Under the pieces are notes generated by a model. The model searched no databases. It was not told the DNA's origin and was given only the letters and a program-made list of their open reading frames with translations. The translations under genes and the position numbers were made by a program. This document shows positions 1-5,780 of a DNA stretch of 10,499 bases, one piece after another (within the stretch, counting starts at the first letter, position 1; the number at the start of each line of letters is the position of its first letter). Source of the stretch: Bacteroidales bacterium UBA4347 (GTDB taxonomy: Bacteria; Bacteroidota; Bacteroidia; Bacteroidales; P3); the NCBI GenBank assembly GCA_002394185.1, contig DGTB01000218.1, positions 1 to 10,499 of the forward strand, read 5' to 3'.

Positions 1-1
1 G

Positions 2-52
2 AACAATATGTAAACAATATAAAAACAATATAAGATATGCCGTATCGGATAC
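2..52 (+). repeat. 11-bp tandem repeat array (left) with conserved 18-bp flank
   Basis: Three abutting 11-mers lie at 2-12 (AACAATATGTA), 13-23 (AACAATATAAA) and 24-34 (AACAATATAAG). They are followed at 35-52 by a flank whose core is GCCGTATCGG. Inside the flank, GTATC-G-GATAC (42-52) is a perfect inverted repeat around one base. The array runs off the window edge, so its true copy number is unknown. It lies 3' of the DUF58 gene, whose stop codon is at 82-84. An inverted copy closes the other end of the window at 10443-10499. The repeats are seen directly. No known family is recognised and the function is unknown; a protein-binding array, curved DNA or a transcript end are all possible. Confidence 0.85.
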
Positions 53-81
53 CTCTTCGGTGCGGTTTTGACCCGAATGGG

Positions 82-1035
82 TTAGTGGCTTTTGCTGCGT
101 TTGAGCAGGAAGGGGAGGAGGAGTTGGTGGAACCCCTGGGCGATGTCGACGGGCACGTAGTCGATGCGATACTGCATGGCTCGCTGGCGGAGGTCGCCGA
201 AGAGGGCGTTCATCTCGCGGCGGTAGCTGTCGGCGAGGTCGCCGGGTTGGAGCCTGACCTGGCGCTGTGTCTCAAGGTCGATGAAAAGATGGGGGCGGGC
301 GTCGAAGTCGAGATTGACTTCGTGGGCGAGGTCGTAGGTGTGGAAGAGGATGACCTCGTGCTTGTTGTGGCGGAGGTGACGCAGGGCGTCGAAGAGGGCC
401 TCCTGGCTGTCCGAATGCCGATTGGCCTCGTTGTCGGCATGAGCGAAGGCGTCGGTGAAGATGACGACGAGGGAGCGGCGGTGGAGCTGCTCGGCGAGGA
501 GGTGGATGGACTGTGCAATGTCGGTGGTGAGGGGTTGCGGGACACCGGCGGACGGTTGGAGCAGTTTGTCGAGTTCGGAGAGAATATACTGCTGGTGGAG
601 GCGCGAAGAACGGCAGGGGGTGTTGAGGTCGAGCCCCTGGCTGAAGAGCGTGAGGCCGAAGGCGTCGCGCTGGCGGTGGAGCAGCTCGATGAGCACGGCG
701 GCGGCGTAGACTGCAAAGGTAAGCTTGTTGGGGCGGTCGATGTCGCCGTGCCGCTCGAGGGGGTAGAGCATGGACGACGAATGGTCGATGAGAATCTGGC
801 AGCGGAGGTTGGTCTCCTCCTCGAACTGCTTGACGTAGAGGCGGTCCGTGCGGCCGTAGAGGCGGTAGTCGATGTTGCGGGTGGACTCGCCGGGGTTGTA
901 CTGGCGGTAGTCGGAGAACTCGACGGAGAATCCATGGAAAGGACTTTTATGCCTGCCGGTGATGAAGCCTTCCACCACCTGGTGGGCATAAAAGCCCAGT
1001 GTCTTGTAGCGGTCGATGTGGGATTGGTCGAGCAC
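82..1035 (-). CDS. DUF58 domain protein (vWA-like, MoxR-associated type)
   Basis: 317 residues, soluble, with no membrane segment. The DUF58 signature is clear: GRHKSPFHGFSVEF (27-40), the YNPGE-TRNIDY stretch (46-57) and YVKQFEEE (67-74). A MIDAS-like DHSSSM follows (84-89), with a second vWA-type acidic position in VIFTDAF (Asp195). Such proteins are often encoded beside a MoxR AAA+ ATPase and are thought to act with it in protein maturation or complex assembly; the biochemical role is not settled. No moxR is in the window, and the downstream side is cut off by the repeat array. The start is GTG, sharing one base with the thioredoxin TAG stop, so translation is probably coupled. No in-frame ATG exists before the conserved motif, which supports GTG. 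The thioredoxin-DUF58 pairing is notable but its meaning is unknown. Confidence 0.9.
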   Translation of the reverse strand: MLDQSHIDRYKTLGFYAHQVVEGFITGRHKSPFHGFSVEFSDYRQYNPGESTRNIDYRLYGRTDRLYVKQFEEETNLRCQILIDHSSSMLYPLERHGDIDRPNKLTFAVYAAAVLIELLHRQRDAFGLTLFSQGLDLNTPCRSSRLHQQYILSELDKLLQPSAGVPQPLTTDIAQSIHLLAEQLHRRSLVVIFTDAFAHADNEANRHSDSQEALFDALRHLRHNKHEVILFHTYDLAHEVNLDFDARPHLFIDLETQRQVRLQPGDLADSYRREMNALFGDLRQRAMQYRIDYVPVDIAQGFHQLLLPFLLKRSKSH

Positions 1036-1349
1036 TATAAGAGTGCGTTGAGTTTCTCGGTGAGGGTTTCTTTGGCTACGAGACCGACGCTCTTGTCAAC
1101 GGGGGCGTCGCTGCCGGCCTTGAAGAAGAGGACGGTGGGGACGTTGCGGATGCGGAACTTGGCGGCGAGGTCGGAGCACTCGTCGACGTCGGCGGTGCCG
1201 ATGACGGCGCGGCCTTCGTATTCTTTCTCGATTTCCTCGATGCGGGGGGCGAGGGCTTTGCAGGGGCCGCACCAAGTGGCGCCGAAATCAATCATGACGG
1301 GTTTGCCGGCGGCAATCATCTCGTTGAAGTTTTCTTCTGTGACTTTCAT
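1035..1349 (-). CDS. trxA: Thioredoxin
   Basis: 104 residues, the usual length of a free-standing cytosolic thioredoxin. The active site WCGPC is at 26-30, in the expected DFGATWCGPCK context. The cis-proline follows at Pro71 in RNVPTVLFF. It lacks a signal peptide or membrane anchor, so it should act in the cytoplasm as a protein disulfide reductase recharged by thioredoxin reductase, which is not in this window. An additional Cys58 lies in DVDECSD, outside the active site. The ATG start gives a standard N-terminus (MKVTEENFNE). The gene is first in a two-gene unit with DUF58 (1-base overlap). Upstream lies a 176-bp intergene with heptamer repeats and a sigma-54-like promoter match. The family call is secure; the choice of trxA over another paralogue is by length and motif only. 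Confidence 0.95.
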   Translation of the reverse strand: MKVTEENFNEMIAAGKPVMIDFGATWCGPCKALAPRIEEIEKEYEGRAVIGTADVDECSDLAAKFRIRNVPTVLFFKAGSDAPVDKSVGLVAKETLTEKLNALL

Positions 1350-1397
1350 AATGTTTTTTTTATTTCTATTTTCTAAATTCTATTTTCTAAATTCATC

Positions 1398-1414
1398 TGC
1401 AAATTGTGTGCCAA
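1398..1414 (-). promoter_or_regulatory. Sigma-54 (RpoN)-type promoter candidate for trxA-DUF58
   Basis: The minus strand reads TTGGCACACAATTTGCA. Against the -24/-12 consensus YTGGCACGNNNNTTGCW this differs only at the G after TGGCAC, and the GG-to-GC spacing is exact. Transcription would begin near 1387, about 38 bases before the thioredoxin ATG. A weaker reading of the same region as a Bacteroidota housekeeping promoter (TGACTTTG at 1411-1418, one mismatch to TAnnTTTG) is possible. The match is seen; use by RpoN is inferred, and one such match by chance in 10 kb would not be surprising. Confidence 0.42.
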
Positions 1415-1460
1415 AGTCAATTCCCAATTTCCAATTCCTAATTCCTAATCTTTTTTTTCG

Positions 1461-1488
1461 GTATGCCGGCGGGACGCCGGCGCTCCAG
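1461..1488. repeat. REP-like GC palindrome
   Basis: A perfect 7-bp stem GCCGGCG (1465-1471) pairs with CGCCGGC (1475-1481) across a GGA loop, in an otherwise AT-rich intergene. It is bracketed by T-runs at 1451-1458 and 1490-1494 on the plus strand. On the minus strand, where the genes lie, the hairpin is followed by an A-run rather than a U-run, so it is not a standard intrinsic terminator for der. The core resembles short dispersed intergenic palindromes seen in several bacterial phyla; membership in a genomic family is inferred. Confidence 0.6.
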
Positions 1489-1525
1489 CTTTTTAATTCC
1501 TAATTTCTGATTCCTAATTCCTAAT

Positions 1526-2830
1526 TTACTTGGCTCGGAAGTAGATGGTCATGGGGACGCCATGGAAGTCCCAGAGTTCGCGCATGCGGTTCTCCACGAA
1601 GCGCTTGTAGGGGTCGCGGACGTACTGGGGGAGATTGCAGAAGAAGACGAACTGTGGGTAGGGGGTGGGCAGCTGGGTGATGTATTTGATCTTGACCCAT
1701 TTGCCCTTGACGGAGGGCGGCGGGTTCTGCTCTTTGACGATGGGCAGGAGGGTGTCGTTGAGTTCGGCGGTGGAGATGCGGCGCGAGCGGGCTTCGTAGA
1801 CCTGCTTGGCAGTCTCCAGCACCTTGAAGATGCGCTGCTTGTTGATGACGGAGGTGAAGATGATGGGCACATCGTCGAAAGGGGCTATGCGCGAGCGGAT
1901 GAGCTGCTCGTAGTCGCGGTGGGTGTTGGTCTCTTTCTGCACGAGGTCCCACTTGTTGACGACGACGACGACGCCTTTGTTGTTGCGCTGGATGAGGGAG
2001 AAGATGTTGAGGTCCTGCTGCTCGAGGCCCTGGGAGGCGTCGAGCATGAGGATGCAGACATCGGCGGCCTCGATGGCGCGGATGGAGCGCATGACGGAGT
2101 AGAACTCAAGGTTTTCGGAGACTTTGGCTTTGCGGCGGAGACCTGCGGTATCGACGAAGTTGAAGTCGAAACCGAACATGTTGTAGTGCGAATAGACGGA
2201 GTCGCGGGTAGTGCCGGCAATGGGCGTTACGACGGAGCGGTGTTCGCCGGTAATCATGTTGATGAAGGAACTCTTGCCGACGTTGGGGCGTCCGACGACG
2301 GCGATGCGGGGGAGGCCGTCGGTGGGGTCGTCCATGCCTTCGGCGAAGTCTTTGACAAGTGCGTCGAGGAGGTCGCCGGTGCCTGAGCCGGTGATGCCGG
2401 CGATGGGGTAGGGGTCGCCGAGGCCGAGGGAGTAGAATTCGGCGAGGGCGTCCATCTGGGCGGAGTTGTCGACCTTGTTGGCCGCAAGGACCACGGGCTT
2501 GGGGCATTTGCGCAGCATCTCGGCCACGTCCTCGTCCATGGGTGTGAGACCCTCGCGGGCGTCGACGAGGAAGAGGATGACGTCGGCCTCTTCGACAGCG
2601 AGGGAGACCTGGCGGCGGATTTCGACCTCGAATTCATCGTCGCCCCCCATGACATATCCTCCGGTATCGATGACGGAGAAATGCTTGCCGTTCCAGTCGG
2701 AGTGGCCGTACTGGCGGTCGCGGGTGACACCGGAGATGGAGTCGACGATGGCGTCGCGGCTCTCGGTGAGGCGATTGAAGAGGGTTGATTTGCCGACGTT
2801 GGGACGTCCGACGATGGCGATGATGTTCAT
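1526..2830 (-). CDS. der: Ribosome biogenesis GTPase Der (EngA)
   Basis: 434 residues, normal for Der, which has two tandem GTPase domains and a C-terminal KH-like domain and acts in 50S subunit assembly. Domain 1 shows G1 GRPNVGKS (8-15), G3 DTGG (55-58) and G4 NKVD (118-121). Domain 2 shows G1 GRPNVGKS (180-187), G3 DTAG (227-230) and G4 NKWD (292-295). The KH-like part covers about 350-434 and ends RMRELWDFHGVPMTIYFRAK. The first-domain G5 region reads PIAGITGSGTGDLLD, where ISA or ISS would be usual. The ATG start gives the standard MNIIAIVGRPNVGKS. It lies 45 bases after the DUF5723 stop with no clear promoter between, so it is probably the last gene of the lipoprotein-DUF5723-der unit. 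A heptamer repeat begins at its stop codon. Confidence 0.98.
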   Translation of the reverse strand: MNIIAIVGRPNVGKSTLFNRLTESRDAIVDSISGVTRDRQYGHSDWNGKHFSVIDTGGYVMGGDDEFEVEIRRQVSLAVEEADVILFLVDAREGLTPMDEDVAEMLRKCPKPVVLAANKVDNSAQMDALAEFYSLGLGDPYPIAGITGSGTGDLLDALVKDFAEGMDDPTDGLPRIAVVGRPNVGKSSFINMITGEHRSVVTPIAGTTRDSVYSHYNMFGFDFNFVDTAGLRRKAKVSENLEFYSVMRSIRAIEAADVCILMLDASQGLEQQDLNIFSLIQRNNKGVVVVVNKWDLVQKETNTHRDYEQLIRSRIAPFDDVPIIFTSVINKQRIFKVLETAKQVYEARSRRISTAELNDTLLPIVKEQNPPPSVKGKWVKIKYITQLPTPYPQFVFFCNLPQYVRDPYKRFVENRMRELWDFHGVPMTIYFRAK

Positions 2831-2875
2831 TGTATGAGTTTTTTGAGTTACAGCGTGGTTGAGATGTTCTTTATT

Positions 2876-4315
2876 TTATTCGGCGGAGACAACGGTGCGC
2901 TTGCCCTTGCCAAAGAGGAGGTTGAGACCCACCTTGAGGTTGAGGGCTTTGGAGTCGGTGAGGTAGAAGGAGCTGATGTAGTCGGTCATGATGTAGAGCT
3001 GGATGATGGTGGCAGGGGTAAGAATGACGCCAATGCCGGGATTGAAGAAGTCGGTGTTGGCACCATCATAGACGATGGATGCTCCGGCAACGACTTCGGC
3101 CCAATTGAAGAGGTTGGCTCCGAAAGAAAGGGTGGTGTTGAAGCGGAACGTATTGGAGGGATCGGCACCAAGGCCTGTGGTGGCGTTGCTCTTGGAGATG
3201 AGGCCGCGGTCGAGCTGGCCGTGGAAGAGGAGTCCGGCACGGAATATTTTGGCAAAGCTGTAGCTGGCGCCGAGGTTGATCTTGGTGGGGATGGCAAACC
3301 AATAGTCACCTTCATCCTCCCGGTGCGGGGTCATGTTGGATATTTGTTCGCGAAGGTAGTCTGTGATAGAGTCGACATTGAGAGTACCATTGTCGAGTAC
3401 AGTGCTAACATCAAGACCATTATAGGTGATGACACCCTGTCCGCCGGAGGGTGTCCAGGTGGTTACGTTGTTGGTCCAGTGGATTCCGGGGGAGAGGTCG
3501 TTGATGGCAAGGGAGAAGGTGAAGGGACCCCAGTCGTATTTGGCACCGAGGTCGAAGGCGATACCAGTGCTGGCCTGACTGATGTTGAAGAGGTCGCCCA
3601 CATTGAAGATGAAGCCCTTGTTGGTGTCGTAGGGGACAAAGGAGGCAGACTGGATCTGGTAGTAGATGGAGGCGGAGACGGAGTCGAGGTTGGGGTCGGT
3701 GTTGAAGACAATCTTGGTGTTGTCGGTCTGTACGTTGGCGATACCGTAAAGGAGTTTGGCACGTAGGCCGACAGTGAGATGGAGGGGCTCGAAATAGTGG
3801 GCTGCACCGACGGCAGCCTCGAGGTAGGAGTTGACGTTAAAGATGTCGCCATTGACAAGCTCGATGATGGGGCGCGGGGCATTGTCCTCGCCAATGTTGC
3901 CCTGCAGGACAGCATCGATGGTGGAGGTGGGCAGCCCGAGGTGCACGTTGTTTACGAGACGTGTGTTGAAATTGATGAATGTGTTGTTGATTCTGAATCC
4001 AAAACCCAAGAGGTTGATGTCGGCATTGAAATTGAAATCATTATTGTCGTTGAGACGCTGAAAGATGTTGTTGAGGTCGATGACGGTGCGGTCGGTAGGT
4101 TTGTCATAGTAAATTACTTCATTCAATGCCAGAGGGCTGGTGAACTGAATATCGGCACCGGGGAGCATGAGATAGAAAGTGTTGTTGGTGGGGAAGAAGG
4201 CGGGGTTCAACAGGGTTGACTGGGGGGTGCGCAGGGTATGATAAAAAAGCTGTGCATGGGCACTGGGGATAGCCAGGATTGCGCAAAGGGCTATAAGGAA
4301 TATCTGTTTTTTCAT
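2876..4315 (-). CDS. DUF5723-type outer-membrane beta-barrel protein
   Basis: 479 residues with a classical signal peptide (MKKQIFLIALCAILAIPSAHA, cleavage after residue 21). The mature N-terminus reads QLFYHTLRTPQSTLLNPAFFP; the pattern of an early glutamine-serine followed by NPA and a proline matches the Bacteroidota family annotated DUF5723. The remainder is rich in alternating polar and hydrophobic strands and ends in strand-like segments (ALNLKVGLNLLFGKGKRTV), as expected for a barrel of roughly 14 strands similar in style to PorV/FadL proteins. I infer an outer-membrane location; no substrate is known. It is preceded by a strong Shine-Dalgarno and lies 24 bases after the lipoprotein gene, which suggests that the two products work together. 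The family name is from memory of the motif and is fairly but not fully certain. Confidence 0.75.
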   Translation of the reverse strand: MKKQIFLIALCAILAIPSAHAQLFYHTLRTPQSTLLNPAFFPTNNTFYLMLPGADIQFTSPLALNEVIYYDKPTDRTVIDLNNIFQRLNDNNDFNFNADINLLGFGFRINNTFINFNTRLVNNVHLGLPTSTIDAVLQGNIGEDNAPRPIIELVNGDIFNVNSYLEAAVGAAHYFEPLHLTVGLRAKLLYGIANVQTDNTKIVFNTDPNLDSVSASIYYQIQSASFVPYDTNKGFIFNVGDLFNISQASTGIAFDLGAKYDWGPFTFSLAINDLSPGIHWTNNVTTWTPSGGQGVITYNGLDVSTVLDNGTLNVDSITDYLREQISNMTPHREDEGDYWFAIPTKINLGASYSFAKIFRAGLLFHGQLDRGLISKSNATTGLGADPSNTFRFNTTLSFGANLFNWAEVVAGASIVYDGANTDFFNPGIGVILTPATIIQLYIMTDYISSFYLTDSKALNLKVGLNLLFGKGKRTVVSAE

Positions 4316-4323
4316 AGGAAGGT

Positions 4324-4329
4324 CCTCCT
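4324..4329 (-). promoter_or_regulatory. Strong Shine-Dalgarno for the DUF5723 gene
   Basis: The minus strand has AGGAGG within GAGGAGGACC, ending 8 bases before the ATG at 4315. Most other starts in this window lack such a site, as is common in Bacteroidota. Its presence confirms the chosen start and suggests independent, efficient loading of ribosomes on the barrel gene inside the operon. Confidence 0.75.
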
Positions 4330-4339
4330 CGTTTTTAGA

Positions 4340-5671
4340 TTAAAGAATGCCATTTTCAGAAACGGTAACGTCAATGTCGACAACGGGATGGAGTTGCAGA
4401 TAGGCCTTGATTTTCAGGAAGTCTTCACGCCGGATGGTGACATGTTTGTTGTTGGTGTCGGTAGTGAGAAGCACCTTGAGGTTGCGGGCCTTGTTGAGTT
4501 TGTCCAAATCTTTCTGGTCGAGCTTGGCCTCGAGCGTTGTTTTGACGCCGGAAGTGGCCATATAATGCGTGGGCACTGCCGGGTCGGGAGCCACATTGGC
4601 CGACGCAATGTGTTCGTTATTGAATATATCAATCAGGTCGTTGCCATCGACAGCATCCTGCATGATGGCGGTGAGGTGGAAGTCCATAGGGATACCATTG
4701 TCGAGCACGAGACGGAAGATGGAGGTGTCGATGTCCACATCAAGCCCGCTATAGATAGAGTTGACGATGGAGTCGAGATTGACCGAGGAAAGACCGTCGC
4801 CGAGGTCGAGGTTGTAGGTATAGGTGAGGTTGTTGAATTGTACGCTCAAAGGCATCATTACGCCAAGGTCGGCAGTATAGACGAGCTGCGACATACGCAG
4901 ACTGTCGAGAATAGAGCCAAAGTACATGCCGGACATGCCGGACATGTCGGTCAAAAAGTCGGACGAGACCTGAAAGCGGAAACGATAGCGGGTGAAAATG
5001 CGTCGCGGCATATCGTTGGCCATTCTTGCAATATCGACAGTGTCGAAATCGTGGCTGAAGCCTTCCGTGATGTTTGTGATAATGATGGGGTCGACAGAGA
5101 TGCCCGGGAAGGGATGCGGACTGTCTTCCAGGCCGTCATCGTGACCAAGGTAGCTGACGGAAAGTTCGTCGAAGGTGGCCTGGATGTAGGGTCGTACCGC
5201 CGCGGGGCATTCGCCGAAGGCTCGAACGCCAAGTTTGAGCCAGATATGCTCCATGTTGATTTGGCCAGAGACCTCGACATCGTTAAAGAAGTCGATGTCT
5301 ATGGTGTCGGTAATGATGGTGTCTTTGGAATACCAGGTGGCACCGTCCTTTGTGGGAGCATTCGACTGCTTGACGTTGAGCATGCTGGGAAGCTGACTGA
5401 ATGCATAGATGGTGTCGCTCAGGCTGGCGGAATAGGTTATGGTGACCACATCCTCGTCGGTTGCGAGCAAGCCTTGGTATTCGGCGCTGAGACGCGACAG
5501 AATATCGTTGATGTTCATTTCCCCAGTGGCGACAGGTACGCCGTACTGTGGGCTTATGGAACCTGTTACATGGATGGGATGCTTCAGGATTTCCAAGTCG
5601 TCGCTGCGAAGACAGGATGCGAAAGCCCCGCAGACGAGAAGAATTGCCAGAAAAAGGGTTGTTCTTTTCAT
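4340..5671 (-). CDS. Hypothetical surface lipoprotein, beta-rich
   Basis: 443 residues. The N-terminus MKRTTLFLAILLVCGAFASC is a lipoprotein signal peptide with Cys20 as the lipidated residue (FASC lipobox). The next residues, LRSDDLE, include Ser-Asp-Asp, similar to the acidic export signal that sends Bacteroidota lipoproteins to the cell surface, so surface display is likely but inferred. I do not recognise a named domain. The mature part has alternating hydrophobic strands and repeated phrases of the type GVPVATGEMNINDIL and DNGIPMDFHLTAIMQD, suggesting beta-sandwich modules. A short in-frame duplication gives MSGMSGM in the middle. The gene leads the lipoprotein-DUF5723-der unit behind a good Bacteroidota promoter. 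Pairing with the barrel next door suggests a shared envelope role, perhaps as its accessory subunit. The ATG start is supported by the signal peptide beginning directly at it. Confidence 0.8.
   Translation of the reverse strand: MKRTTLFLAILLVCGAFASCLRSDDLEILKHPIHVTGSISPQYGVPVATGEMNINDILSRLSAEYQGLLATDEDVVTITYSASLSDTIYAFSQLPSMLNVKQSNAPTKDGATWYSKDTIITDTIDIDFFNDVEVSGQINMEHIWLKLGVRAFGECPAAVRPYIQATFDELSVSYLGHDDGLEDSPHPFPGISVDPIIITNITEGFSHDFDTVDIARMANDMPRRIFTRYRFRFQVSSDFLTDMSGMSGMYFGSILDSLRMSQLVYTADLGVMMPLSVQFNNLTYTYNLDLGDGLSSVNLDSIVNSIYSGLDVDIDTSIFRLVLDNGIPMDFHLTAIMQDAVDGNDLIDIFNNEHIASANVAPDPAVPTHYMATSGVKTTLEAKLDQKDLDKLNKARNLKVLLTTDTNNKHVTIRREDFLKIKAYLQLHPVVDIDVTVSENGIL
4925..4951 (-). repeat. In-frame 9-bp triplication inside the lipoprotein gene
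   Basis: On the plus strand CATGCCGGA occurs at 4925-4933 and 4934-4942, with a diverged third copy (CATGTCGGT) at 4943-4951. It encodes repeated Met-Ser-Gly units without changing the frame. Likely slippage; it could vary in copy number between strains. Confidence 0.7.
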
Positions 5672-5721
5672 GATATTTTGATTTTAATAATTTGTTTTCA
5701 ATGTATTAATTTGTGTTTGTG

Positions 5722-5765
5722 CAAATATAATAAGTGCAAATATACGAAAAAAAATCGATTGGCAA
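5722..5765 (-). promoter_or_regulatory. Bacteroidota promoter with duplicated TATATTTG box
   Basis: The minus strand carries two perfect TAnnTTTG -7 boxes (TATATTTG at 5744-5737 and again at 5729-5722), 15 bp apart, each followed by CAC. A TTG at 5765-5763 lies 18 bases before the first box and can serve as its -33 element; the second has no clear -33. Both point to the lipoprotein start at 5671 and leave an AT-rich leader of roughly 45-60 bases. This is the likely main promoter of the lipoprotein-DUF5723-der unit. Confidence 0.7.
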
Positions 5766-5780
5766 TGTTTTTTTTAATCG
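5747..5780 (-). terminator. Weak intrinsic terminator after the UspA-like gene
   Basis: On the minus strand CGATT (5780-5776) can pair with AATCG (5760-5756), followed by A and eight T (5754-5747). Adjacent A- and T-runs could lengthen the stem. It overlaps the UspA-like stop codon and the upstream part of the next promoter. The stem is short and AT-rich, so function is uncertain. Confidence 0.3.

Larger units (their letters stand above)
1361..1527. repeat. Three blocks of 7-bp tandem repeats in the der-trxA intergene
   Basis: Read on the plus strand, five heptamers fill 1361-1395 (forms TATTTCT, ATTTTCT, AAATTCT; inside it a perfect 14-bp unit is repeated at 1365-1378 and 1379-1392). Five fill 1417-1451 (TCAATTC, CCAATTT, CCAATTC, CTAATTC, CTAATCT). 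Five fill 1493-1527 (TTAATTC, CTAATTT, CTGATTC, CTAATTC, CTAATTT). The last unit overlaps the Der stop codon. Between the blocks sit a sigma-54-like site (1398-1414) and a GC hairpin (1461-1488). Heptamer arrays of this kind are known as STRRs in cyanobacteria; I infer only a formal likeness here. They may arise by slippage, or act as spacer or transcript-end sequence. Confidence 0.75.

Noticed and set aside
2..34. CRISPR array
   Set aside because: The units are 11 bp, directly abutting, with no spacers of 25-40 bp and no cas genes.
1461..1495. Intrinsic terminator for der
   Set aside because: The hairpin is strong, but on the minus strand it is followed by A residues, not U. A U-run follows only on the plus strand, where there is no gene.
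37..1503. Long plus-strand reading frame of 488 codons
   Set aside because: It lies antisense to DUF58, thioredoxin and the heptamer intergene. Its product is a low-complexity Glu/Val/Gly string ending in repeat-encoded residues, as expected for a shadow frame in GC-rich DNA.
1960..1975. GAC triplet run as a microsatellite
   Set aside because: It encodes the hydrophobic VVVVV strand just before NKWD in Der, a normal feature of that beta-strand.
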